Shown: one piece after another, positions 51,560 to 60,720 of the stretch
Layout of the letters: every line of letters starts with the position of its first letter
Numbering within the stretch: position 1 is the stretch's first letter
Assembly (NCBI GenBank): GCA_022414725.1
Contig: CM039462.1
Location: 93,863,278 to 93,927,277 of the forward strand
Reading direction: 5' to 3'
DNA length: 64,000 nt
From: Microglena sp. YARC
Taxonomy: Eukaryota > Chlorophyta > Chlorophyceae > Chlamydomonadales > Chlamydomonadaceae
The notes under the pieces: model-generated
Database searches by the model: none
What the model saw: only the letters and a program-made list of their open reading frames with translations
What the model was told of the DNA's origin: nothing
Position numbers and translations under genes: made by a program

Positions 51560-52640
51560 TGACACACACACAACCAACGGAGCCCTTGCCGCCTGGCTCA
51601 GTATGCATGCATGCTAAAGGTCTATCATTCCGGCGAGCACTCACCATCAGATTGCCAGGGATGTCGTATGCTGCATTGACCAGCTGCTGATAAGACCAGC
51701 TGCATTGAGCACAGCTCCAGTTGCCTCCAGCATCCAGTCCAGCCCATCATTCTGCATGCGCATCCCAGGTCCAGCTGCAGGTAGACCTTCCCAGGTATAG
51801 AGGAGCTACAGCTAGAGCATCCAAGGTGCTGCATGAGCAGCTCTTTTATCAGCAGAAGGCATTTGAAGGTATCATTAGTAAGCAGAGCCGTAGTAGATCG
51901 CTAAATCAGGAGAACGATGAAGCGAAATGCCATGTCGAGAATGCGCGACTGAGATTGGAAGAATGCGCGAATGAGAACGGAAGGAGAAGAACACGGTCAG
52001 CTGTCTAGCCGTCTAACAATAACCGCTCTGCAGTCGTTTGCGCGGATGAAAATGTAGAGGGCCGGGAAAGGAGCTGGGGAAGGAAAGAAGGAAGGAGCAG
52101 CGGGAAGAAATGTGCTGGAGGATGCGCCAGAGGATGCGTAGCACCGCTAGCTGTACTTCCGTCCAACCTAGGCTCGAGCCGGGGGCGGGGGTCGAGCCTA
52201 AGTGGAGAGAGGATTCGTTACAGAAACCCGGCAAATCACTGCCGAGACAGGAAAGCAGCAAAGCCTGCCAACCATCAAATTTTATAATAGGGAGCACGAG
52301 GCTTTTTAAGGCACCCCTACAAACCTGAAAAACAAACCAGGTCAGACCAAAAGAGGGAACAAACTTAAGGCAGAAAAAAGAGCGGAAAGAAGAGCGGAAA
52401 GGAGAGTGGAAAGGGGAGGGATGCCAAGGCATTCAATCTAGAGCACCAAGCCCAAACAACACAAGAGAGGAGGGCTGAACCAAACAGAACTAAAGACCTC
52501 AAGGGCATACGCTATGAGCACCTCGTGGTGCCACCGATATATCAACCAACAATAACCTGGTGCCCTCTCAAATTCGAACTAAATGTTAATCGATTCCGTG
52601 AACACCAGGGCCCCAGTGAGTTGGTTCAGTAACAAATTCC
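51560..52640. other. Anonymous stretch, no gene supported
   Basis: 51720-51880 shows faint similarity to 37655-37780 (CAGGTCCAG..., GAGCAGCTC-TTTT-CAGCAG). Open frames on both strands (for example 51721-52008 +, 52013-52432 -) lack recognisable domains or a splice context. Confidence 0.4.
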
Positions 52641-52844
52641 TCATCTCGGTCGACTCTGTGTCAATTCTGTTGACAATTCTCCTCCAAGATTCGCCGTAGC
52701 ATCAAACATGTAAGTCCCATGCCCCTGTTTTGCAAAACTAAATGCTGCGGCAGCGGTTGGAAGGATCATTCCTCGACACTTGATTACTCCCTTGTGCCCA
52801 ATCGCGCAGTTATTTGAACCCTCTGCTCCCTGCAGCCTTATGCC
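52641..52844 (-). CDS. Possible exon of an unidentified minus-strand gene
   Basis: On the minus strand, TTTTTTCCTTTAAG forms a good 3' splice site at 52845-52858. It opens a 67-codon frame with protein-like, non-repetitive sequence (GIRLQGAEGSNNCAIGHKGV, AAAAFSFAKQGHGTYMFDAT), ending in TGA at 52641. Gly/Asn/Cys content is moderate. I do not recognise the family, and no upstream exon or start was found at higher coordinates. Confidence 0.35.
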   Translation of the reverse strand, partial: GIRLQGAEGSNNCAIGHKGVIKCRGMILPTAAAAFSFAKQGHGTYMFDATANLGGELSTELTQSRPR

Positions 52845-53116
52845 CTTAAAGGAAAAAAGCACACTTCAACCCAGCACAACCATCTAACAGAAAAGGACCT
52901 GAGTGCCAAGAAGAAGAAATAAAGATTACGTCCACATCTAATAAAAATAACAACTCAGCATCGCACCGAGTTGCTCAATTTGCGGCATGTTGCACAAAAA
53001 AAAACTGGCCAACACTGGCTAGCCTGTGGCCATGTAATGTTACAATTGTTTCAATTAAAGAGTGGGAAGACAGGAGCAGCAATGCGTAGAGATGAAAATG
53101 TGCTAGATTTGTTTTT

Positions 53117-53262
53117 AAGTTGTGAAAGGTATTCCACCACAGGTGGGTCTCCCTACACCGACCAGTGACACCAAGCAATCAGTTCCCTACACCGACCCGT
53201 GGCACCAAGGAATCAGTTCCCTACACCGACCAGTGGCACAAAGGAATCAGTTGGAATGGCGT
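53117..53262 (-). repeat. Family-S repeat copy with internal triplication
   Basis: Begins TTTTTAAGTTGTGAAAGG (reversed tail), then CACCACAGGTGGGTCTCCC, then CTACACCGACCAGTGACACC, AAGCAATCAGTTCC in three tandem units of about 35 bp, ending TTGGAATGG. Other family members have one such unit. Confidence 0.65.
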
Positions 53263-53449
53263 TGCCACTCCTCCAAAAGACTAAGTGACAGGCACAATGC
53301 TAGATAGTAACGTACTACTATCTATGTGAGCTAGTAAGTAAGCAATGTAACCATATATACCGGTATTATATGTATTTCTAAGGGGTCCCCAGGACTGCCT
53401 GCAGGCTGGTCTTAAGGGCAAGAAGCAGCTACAGGACTGTAACAAAAGA

Positions 53450-53575
53450 AAATCAGTACTACCTTCAGTACTACTACTTTTAGTACTACTACTTATAGTA
53501 CTACTACTTAAACTACTACTACTCTTAGTAGTACTTCTTTTATAACTACTACTTTTAATAGTACTACTGCAGGTT
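53450..53575. repeat. (AGTACTACT)n microsatellite
   Basis: Degenerate TAGTACTACTACTT units over about 125 bases. Confidence 0.8.
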
Positions 53576-53633
53576 CATGCGCAAGTGGCGTGGGACAAAA
53601 GCCTTGGTCGGCTCAGGAATGTGGTCTAAGGGT

Positions 53634-53803
53634 TTTATTTTCAGCTACGAGCTGCAGCTTCTAGGCAGCCACCGGGCTTAGCTCCAAGATTTCGACAGTT
53701 CTAGAGAGCGTATTCTGTCAGCTTCCAAACACACTAGGTTGCATTAGATTTGACTGAATAGCCAGTCAGGGGAGCTGCCTTGAAGCTGCTACATTAGGGT
53801 GAA
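53634..53803. mobile_element. Foldback element family E, copy 2
   Basis: Starts TTTTATTTTCAGCTACGAGC, TGCAGCTTCTAGGCAGC and contains the mirrored CAGGGGAGCTGCCTTGAAGC, TGCTACATTAGG; the right end is diverged. The middle (TTCGACAGTTCTAGAGAGCG, CAGCTTCCAAACACACTAGG) is shared with the 58387 and 58870 copies. Confidence 0.7.
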
Positions 53804-54760
53804 GAGAAATACACTGCAGCAACAACAGTCTTGAAGGAACTTGGAGGCTGGACTGGCAAACCTATCGCCTTCCACACCTGCCTTGTGAGAACATGACTGG
53901 GCATCCAGCTGGTGCTACCTCACCCAAAATCATTATGCATTAGGAGGCAGGACTGGTGATGCCAATGCCTGCCATACGTGCCGGGTGGGTGCTTGACTGG
54001 GGCATCATGCTTGTGTTACCTCTCCCAAAATCATGGGACATGGGACTTTCGATTGGAAGGAAGATCTGCGTCCACGTGAACGACATATTTAGCTAGTTTG
54101 ATGGTATTTTGACGGTATTTCAGTGGTATTTTGACGGCAGTTTGGTGGTAGTTTGTATACATCTGTAGAGAGTGCAAAGACTGTCTGCAATATTTATCAT
54201 ATGGAATTAGTACTGATAATAATGCTTGCTTGCTGTAGTCTTGCATGCTGCAATATTGCCTTTCTTTTTCTGACGATTTGTTGGACGACCCCTTCCAGAT
54301 CTCCACGTGAATACAAGGAGGTGAGGTGTGGTGTTTAGGGTTCAGATTTAGATGTCTGTGGACAGAGCAAAGGCTGTTTGCAATATATATCATATGGAAT
54401 TATTGCTGATGTTTGCTGGCTGCAATATTATCTTTCTTTTTCTGATGATTTGTTGGAAGACCCCTCCCGGATCTTCACGCGAATACAAGGAGGTGAGGTG
54501 TGGTGTTTAGGGTTTAGGTTCAGATGTTTGTGGCGACTGCAATGACTGTCTGTAATGTATATCATATGGATTTAGTGCAGATAATAATGCTTGCTTGCTG
54601 CAGTCTTGCCTTTGCCTTTCTTTTCCTGATGATTTGTTGGAAGAACCCTCCCAGATCTCCACTTGAATACAATGAGATGAGGTGTTTAGGGTTTAGCGTT
54701 TAGGTTTGGAAGTTTGTGTAGAGTGCAAAGGCTGTCTGCAATTCAATCCGCCATAGCAGG
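53804..54760. repeat. Tandem array of about 180-195 bp, three to four units
   Basis: Between 54150 and 54720 the units are TCTTTTTCTGATGATTTGTT, GGAAGACCCCTCCCGGATCT, AATACAAGGAGGTGAGGTGT, GGTGTTTAGGGTT and ATATATCATATGGAATTA. Two diverged copies of GGAGGCTGGACTGGCAAACC / GGAGGCAGGACTGGTGATGC lie at 53840-54030. No gene seen. Confidence 0.75.
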
Positions 54761-54765
54761 GTTCT

Positions 54766-54795
<30 letters not shown>
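54766..54795. repeat. (GCA)10 microsatellite
   Basis: Ten uninterrupted GCA triplets. Confidence 0.95.
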
Positions 54796-54796
<1 letters not shown>

Positions 54797-54889
54797 CTCA
54801 AGATATCAAACATGGAATTGAAATTGATATCAACATGGATCAAAATGAAATTGATATCACCATGGAATTGAAATTGTGAAGCCAGAGCT

Positions 54890-55400
54890 TGTCGATAGTG
54901 TAATTGTGTTGAGGGTCAATAGTGTAATCATGGTGGAGGTGAATAGTGTGATCATATTGAGGGTCAACAGTGTGATCATGTTGAGGGTCAATAGTGTAAT
55001 CATGTTGAGGGTCAATAGTGTGATCATGTTGACGGTCAATAGTGTAATCATGTTGAGGGTCAATAGTGTGATCATGTTGAGGGTCAATAGTGTAATCATG
55101 TTGAGGGTCAACAGTGTAATCATGTTGAGGGTCAACAGTGTAATCATGTTGAGGGTCACTAGTGTGATCATGTTGAGGGTCACTAGTGTGATCATGTTGA
55201 GGGTCAATAGTGTAATCATGTTGAGGGTCAACAGTGTAATCATGTTGAGGGCCAACAGTGTTATCATGTTGAGGGTCACTAGTGTGATCATGTTGAGGGT
55301 CAATAGTGTAATCATGTTGAGGGTCAAAAGTGTAATCATGTTGAGGGTCAATTGTGTAATCATGTTGAGGGTCAATAGTGTAATCCTATTGAAGGTACAT
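54890..55400. repeat. 24-bp minisatellite, about 21 units, open on both strands
   Basis: The unit GTAATCATGTTGAGGGTCAATAGT is repeated with point variants (GTGATC, CAACAG, TCACTAG) but almost no length change. As 24 is a multiple of three, one plus frame (54876-55463) reads NSVIMLRV and one minus frame (55480-54857) reads LLTLNMIT throughout. No start context, signal or splice evidence favours either, so I list it as a repeat. Confidence 0.9.
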
Positions 55401-55439
55401 GTCAACAGGATGAATCCGCACTTGTTCAAGGAGTCAATT

Positions 55440-55915
55440 CGCTTCAGCTTTCTCTCTTCCTGATGTTGGCCCCAGTGCAAACCAACAGGCTGGCCCCCTC
55501 AACCTCACGCCTCACAATAAGGCTTACTATCTATTTATTTCTTCCTCCTCCTTCAAACTCTATCTGGAAGCCTCCCAATCTCTTGTTTCAACCCAGCGTT
55601 TGTTCCAGGAGTCAGTTCACTTCAGCTATCTCTCTTCCTGTGGTTGGCCCCCTCAACATCACACATCGTAATAAGGCGTACTATCTATGTATTTACCTCT
55701 CTTCCTTCAGACCCTATCTGGAAGCCCCCCATTCTCTTGTTTCAAACCAGCAATTGTTCGAGGAGTCAGTTCACCTGAGCTATCTCTCTTCCTGTTGCTC
55801 GCCCCAGTGCAAGCAAACAGGCTGGCCCCCTCAACCTCACGCTTCGTATTAAGCCGTACTATCTATTTATTTATCTCTCTTCCTTCACGCCCTATCTGGA
55901 TGCTCCCCAATCTCT
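55440..55915. repeat. Three tandem copies of a block of about 165 bp with reversed family-I repeats
   Basis: Each block has CAGGAGTCAGTTCACTTCAG, CTATCTCTCTTCCTG, GGCTGGCCCCCTCAACCTCA, then CTATCTATTTATTT and CCCTATCTGGAAGC. The GGCCCCCTCAACCTCACG part is the reverse of family I at 3654 and 4145. Confidence 0.75.
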
Positions 55916-58145
55916 CAAACTGCCAAACAGATGATCAACACCCCCCTACCTGAGAGGGTCCCCAGCTGCTACCCCCTATCTCCCAACAGCAATATCTGTA
56001 TGCAATCATTAAACCCAAACATGATTTGCTGCACTCAAACTGCCAAACATACAATCAACACCCCCCTACCTCGCAACTCCACTCCCAACAGCCATTCATA
56101 CACTCTATCAATGTGCTCTACATGATGTCCTACGCTCAAACTACCAAACATACGATCAACACTCCCCCACCTGATAGGCTCCCCTGCGGCTATACCCATC
56201 TCCCAACTGCAACTTTTACTGCGATCCCTTGATGTGATCAATGCACCTTTACCTGATTTGTCCCACTCAAACATATGATCAACACCCATATGCCTGATAG
56301 CCTCCCCTGCTGCTACTCCCTATCTCCCAACTCCACTCCCGACTGCGATCCATTTATGCCATCAGTGCGCCCCCACATGCTTTGCGACAATCGAACTGCC
56401 AAACGTACGATCTACACCCCCCCTACCTGATAGCCTACCCTGCTGCTACCCCCATCTCCCAACTTCACTCCCGACTTCAATCCATTTATGCAATCAGTGC
56501 GCCCCTACATGCTTTGCGACAATCAAAGTACCGACCATGTGATCAACACCCCACTACCTGACAGGCTCCCCTGCTGCTACCTCCTATCTCCCAACTCCAC
56601 TTCCACAACAGCAATACATGTGTGCAATCATTATGCCCAAACATAATTTGATGCGCTAAAAATGCCAAACATACGATCAACACCCCCCTACCTGATAGCC
56701 TCACCTGCTGCTACCCCCTTTCTCCCAACTCCACTTCCACAACAGCAATACCTGTATGCGGTCATTGCGCCCAAACATAATTTGCTGCACTCAAACTGCC
56801 AAACATATGATCAACACCCATCTACCTGATATGCTCCCCTGCTGCTACCCCTCTCACGGCTCCACTCCCAACTGCAATCCCTTGATGAGATCAACACCAA
56901 CCTACCTGAGAGGCTCCCCTGCTGCTACCCACTTTCTCCAAACTACAATCCCGACTGCAATCCATTTGTGACATCAGTGCGCCCCTACATGCTTTGCAAC
57001 ACTCAAACTGCCGAATATTGATCAACACCTCCATACCTGATGGCCTCCCCTGCTGCTACCCCCATCACCCAACTCCACTCCTGACTGCAATCCATTTATG
57101 CCATCAGTGCGCCCCTACATGCCTTGCAACACCCAAACTGCCAAATATTGATCAACACCTCCATACCTGATGGCTTCACCTGCTGCTACCCCCTATCTCC
57201 CAACTGCCCTGACTGTGATCCCTTGATGTGACCAGTGCGCCCCTACATGATTTGCAACACTCAAACTGCCTAACATACAATCAACATCCCCCCACCTGAT
57301 AGCCTCCCCTGCTGCTACCCCATATCTCTTAACTTCACTCCCAACAGCAATACCTGTATACAATAATTGCGCCCCAGCATAATTTGCTGCACTCAAACTA
57401 CTAAACATACGATCAACACCTCCCTACCTGATATGCTCCCCTGCTGCTACCCCTCTCACAGCTCCACTCCCGACTGCAATCCCTTGATGCGATCAACACC
57501 CCCATACCTAAGAGGCTCCTCTGCTGCTACCCCCTATCTCCTAACTGCACTCCTGGCTCCATTCTTTGATGTGATCAGTGCCCCCTTGCCTGCTTTGCAA
57601 CACTCAAACTGCCAAACGTATGATCAACACCCATCTACCTGATAGGCTCCCCTGCTGCTACCCCTATCTCCCAACTCCACTCCCAACAGAAATACCTATA
57701 TGCAATCATTGCGCCCCAACATGATTTGCTGCGCTCAAACTGCCCAACATATGATCAACACATCCATATCTGATAGCCTCCCCTGCTGCCACCCCCCTAT
57801 CTCATATAACTCCACTCCAAACAGAAATACATAAATTATTTCAATGTGTTCACACATGATTTGCTACCCTGAAACCACACATCACATTATCCTCACTCCC
57901 CCTACCTGATAGGATCCTGTATTAGTGCCTAGCAGCGAGCCGAATGTCAGTGGGTTGAAAGTGGGGGACTCCAGCTGCAATCTCTTTGAGCAATCAGGGC
58001 ATCCCTACATGATTTGCTACCCTGCAACTGCAAAACGCATTATCATTGCCTCCCCTACCTGATAGGCTCCTGTATTGGTGCCTGGCAGCAAGCCATACGT
58101 TGGTGGGTTGAATGTGGGGGACTCAAGCTGAGGTGCAGGGTTCTC
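55915..58145. repeat. Satellite of about 130 bp, roughly 17 units
   Basis: The unit is GCGCCCCTACATGATTTGCT, GCACTCAAACTGCCAAACAT, ACGATCAACACCCCCCTACC, TGATAGGCTCCCCTGCTGCT, ACCCCCTATCTCCCAACTCC, ACTCCCAACTGCAATCC. The conserved GATCAACAC box occurs about every 80-135 bp from 55932 to 57754. The last two units (57840-58145) carry an extra TCCTGTATTAGTGCCTAGCA, GTGGGTTGAA insert. Open frames are unrelated between units. Confidence 0.9.
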
Positions 58146-58177
58146 TTCATCCATGTGAGATGGCCTGTTCCCCCCCC

Positions 58178-58385
58178 TCTCTTGATTTACCTGTCGGGAT
58201 GGTAGGGAAGGATCAGCAGTGCGGTGTTGTGAATTTGTGATTGGGGGGGCTTGATTTGATATCCCGGTTTCCCCCCTTCTCTAGATTTACCTGTCGGAAT
58301 GGTAGGGAAGGATCAGCAGCGTGGTGTTGTGAATTTGCGATTGGAGGGACTTGATTTGATATCCCGATTCCCCCTCCCCCCTCCC
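58178..58385. repeat. Tandem duplication of about 100 bp
   Basis: GATTTACCTGTCGGGATGGT, AGGGAAGGATCAGCAGTGCG, GTGTTGTGAATTTGTGATTG, GGGGGGCTTGATTTGATATC occurs twice with 7 or 8 differences, followed by a C-rich run. Confidence 0.85.
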
Positions 58386-58386
58386 C

Positions 58387-58572
58387 CCCCTACAAGCGGC
58401 AGCTTCTAGGTAGCTTCCTGAGCCAGCCATTGGGCAAAGCCCAAGAATTTCAGAAGTGCTAGAAAAACGATTACGCTGGCTTCCAGGTGCATTAGCCCAT
58501 TTTGGGTTTGAATGTATAGCCAGGAAGAGGAGCTACCTAGAAGCTGGTGCTCGTAGCTGAAAATAAAATCTC
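58387..58572. mobile_element. Foldback element family E, copy 3
   Basis: CGGCAGCTTCTAGGTAGCTTCC on the left and GAGCTACCTAGAAGCTGGTG, CTCGTAGCTGAAAATAAAAT on the right pair as long inverted repeats. The left tip is lost in a C-run. Confidence 0.7.
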
Positions 58573-58869
58573 TAATCCCTGGGGTGTATCCGAAGAGGAT
58601 AACCCTCTTGACCAGAGCTTTTTTCGTTTCAGAAAGGGGGTTTCTGGTAGCGATCAGGGATTTAGTGTCTTGCAAGGTTGGGCTCCTGGTATCAATTTGA
58701 ATAGGCAGCCTGAAGCGCCGGCCCAGGGGGTTCTGGGGGCGGGGCTGAGATTCGAGTCTCATGGTAGCGGAAGATTAGTCCAAAACAGGGTCCCAGGGAG
58801 CAATCACTACTGGTAGCGACGAAACAAGTTATGCCCTTGAACCCCTGCTGTTAACTCATCTACACCCTC

Positions 58870-59075
58870 TTAATATGAGTGTTTTTCTTTTCAGCTATAA
58901 GCAGCAGCTTCTAGGCAGCTCCCCTGACTGGATATTCAGCCAAAGCTAATGCAACCTAGCCTGTCTGGAAGCTGACAGAATCTAATGCTCAGAACTGTCA
59001 AAATATTGGGGCTTAGCCCAGTGCCTGGCTCAGGGAGCCTGCCAAGAAGCTGCTAGTCGTAGCTGAACAGAAAAA
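58870..59075. mobile_element. Foldback element family E, copy 4
   Basis: TTTTTCTTTTCAGCTATAAGC, AGCAGCTTCTAGGCAGCTCC on the left; CTGCCAAGAAGCTGCTAGTC, GTAGCTGAACAGAAAAA on the right. The interior matches copies 3 and 5 in reversed order. Confidence 0.72.
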
Positions 59076-59109
59076 CTGTGCAGATGTTTGTCAGTTGCTG
59101 GTTGAGGAA

Positions 59110-59480
59110 GACAAATATTTGATTATTGAAACTTGGAACATCTAAACCTCAAAAATCTTGAATATATGAAGGGAATGTTTGATACCGGAAACTGGAAGCT
59201 CTTGTTGAGAAGACAGGCTTTACAAACTGAATGAGAGCAGTCCTGCCAAGATAGATCAGCATTGCTGAGAGAATCTTGGAACCAGAGTTGGCTCTTGAAA
59301 CTTGGAATATCTCAACTTCGAATATCTAGAATGAATGAAGGGAATGTTTGATACTTCATTGCGGAAACTGGAAGCTCTTGTTGTGAAGAAAGGCTTTACA
59401 AACTGAATGAGAGTAGCCTTGCCAGGGTTGATCAGAGAATCAGATAATTAATGCTGAGAAATCATTGATTTAGAGATTCA
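59110..59480. repeat. Tandem duplication of about 180 bp
   Basis: GAAACTTGGAACATCTAAAC, ATGAAGGGAATGTTTGATAC, GGAAACTGGAAGCTCTTGTT, GCTTTACAAACTGAATGAGA appears twice (about 59120 and 59296). Confidence 0.75.
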
Positions 59481-59838
59481 GAGATTCAGAGAGAATGCTG
59501 AGAGAATGCTGAGAGCATCTCGGAATCAGATTTGGCTCCTCAAATCTCGCATGAGTTGAATATGTCCAAGGAGGTCAACTGGTGGTTACGAACAGAATAG
59601 TTTGCCAGAAGGAGCCAACTCTTCAGACAGGATGACTTTTTAACATTTCAGAAACACAATAAATGGCTTTAGATGATCAATATCAGTAAGCACCCTTTCA
59701 CATCCACCCTTTCACATCCACCCTGACGGCATAGGTGCAGTGATGGAGGCACAGAAAAATGTTGCTCTTCAATTCTTGAGGTAAATTCTGAATTCTGAGT
59801 AGAACTACTTGAACAGTGGACTTCAGAGCGGGAACTTA

Positions 59839-59870
59839 CCAGGAGCTTTTTCTGCTGGTTGACTAAGCTT
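59839..59870 (-). other. Possible short exon (QQKKLL then GTAAGT)
   Basis: Minus strand: AGCTTAGTCAACCAGCAGAA, AAAGCTCCTG precedes a consensus donor GTAAGT at 59833-59838. It encodes VNQQKKLL, similar to the PKKELL end of the membrane-protein exon upstream. It may be the next exon of that gene; the acceptor (CACCAAG or AGCTTAG) is ambiguous. Confidence 0.3.
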
Positions 59871-59989
59871 GGTGGAGAATAGTACAAAATTCTACTTGAT
59901 CAGGAAGTAGCATTCCCCGATTTCAAGGTTTGGCTGAAAAACTTTAGATGACCCACGGTATAGGGGGAAACCGAGGGAAACCTGGGGGA

Positions 59990-60165
59990 AACACTACTTT
60001 TATTTTCAGCTACGAGCATCAGATTCTAGGCAGCTCACCTGACTGGCTATCTAGCAACCTAGGGCATCTGGAAGGTGACAAAATTAACTGTCCAGAACTT
60101 TTCAAATCTTGGGGCTTGGCCCAGTGGCTGGCTCGAGGAGCTGCCTAGAAGCTGCTGCTCGTTAG
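59990..60165. mobile_element. Foldback element family E, copy 5, in the intron after the membrane-protein exon
   Basis: TTTTATTTTCAGCTACGAGC, ATCAGATTCTAGGCAGCTC on the left; GAGGAGCTGCCTAGAAGCTG, CTGCTCGTTAG on the right, with the last part of the right end missing. It lies just beyond the donor site of the 60223-60720 exon. Confidence 0.72.
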
Positions 60166-60222
60166 AAAACCTATGGGCGGAAGGGCAACTAATGAAGACG
60201 AACTTAGGGGGTGAAGACTCAC

Positions 60223-60720
60223 CAGTAGCTCCTTCTTCGGGTTGTCCAAAGTCCTCCTCATCTTGTCCCTTCGAACGTAGAGCGCCACGAGAACACCATG
60301 GGCAATCGTGCAGATCACGCTCCAGACTAGGAAGACCACCACCACAGTTTGGCCTTCAGCTACCTCGTAAACGGAGATCCCGAATACTAGCGGCCACCAG
60401 AGCAGGCCGAAGACATTAACGCCCTTGTAGGAATTCCCGCAAGTGGGGGGAGGAACCAAGTTTCGAAGCTCCAGAATTGATAGCGAGATTAGGATGAGAA
60501 AGACTAGGCCAATGGGGCTGATAATAAATATCATGAGCCATTTGATGGTCACAGCATCGGTGCTGTTGAACCAGTCGTCAGAGGAATCGTCTGGGCTGCC
60601 TGGGCTGTCTTGTGCAAGCGCAGGGGCGAGGGTTGCGAGAAACAGGAACAAGGCGTGGAGGTGCCGAGGCAGAGGCCCACGTGGGACTCCTACCCCTCTA
60701 ACCAGCTTGCTATCACTCAT
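60223..60720 (-). CDS. Three-pass membrane protein with signal peptide, first exon (unknown family)
   Basis: ATG at 60720 starts 166 codons ending ...NPKKELL/, where the DNA runs straight into a consensus donor GTGAGT (60217-60222). Residues 1-36 are a signal peptide (LHALFLFLATLAPALA). Residues 37-58 are an acidic Ser/Asp/Pro stretch with one N-glycosylation sequon (NST at 52). Predicted membrane spans lie at 61-83 (WLMIFIISPIGLVFLILISL), 101-119 (NVFGLLWWPLVFGI) and 125-149 (VVVVFLVWSVICTIAHGVLV), followed by a basic YVRRDKMRR. Base composition and codon use are ordinary, unlike the surrounding repeats, which supports a real gene. The next exon should lie at lower coordinates; a candidate is at 59839-59870. 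I do not recognise the family and assign no function. Confidence 0.6.

Noticed and set aside
54320..54710. TTTAGGG-like motifs (GTTTAGGGTTTAGG) suggesting an interstitial telomere
   Set aside because: Only one or two units per copy, always inside the larger repeat of about 190 bp; no run of telomere units.
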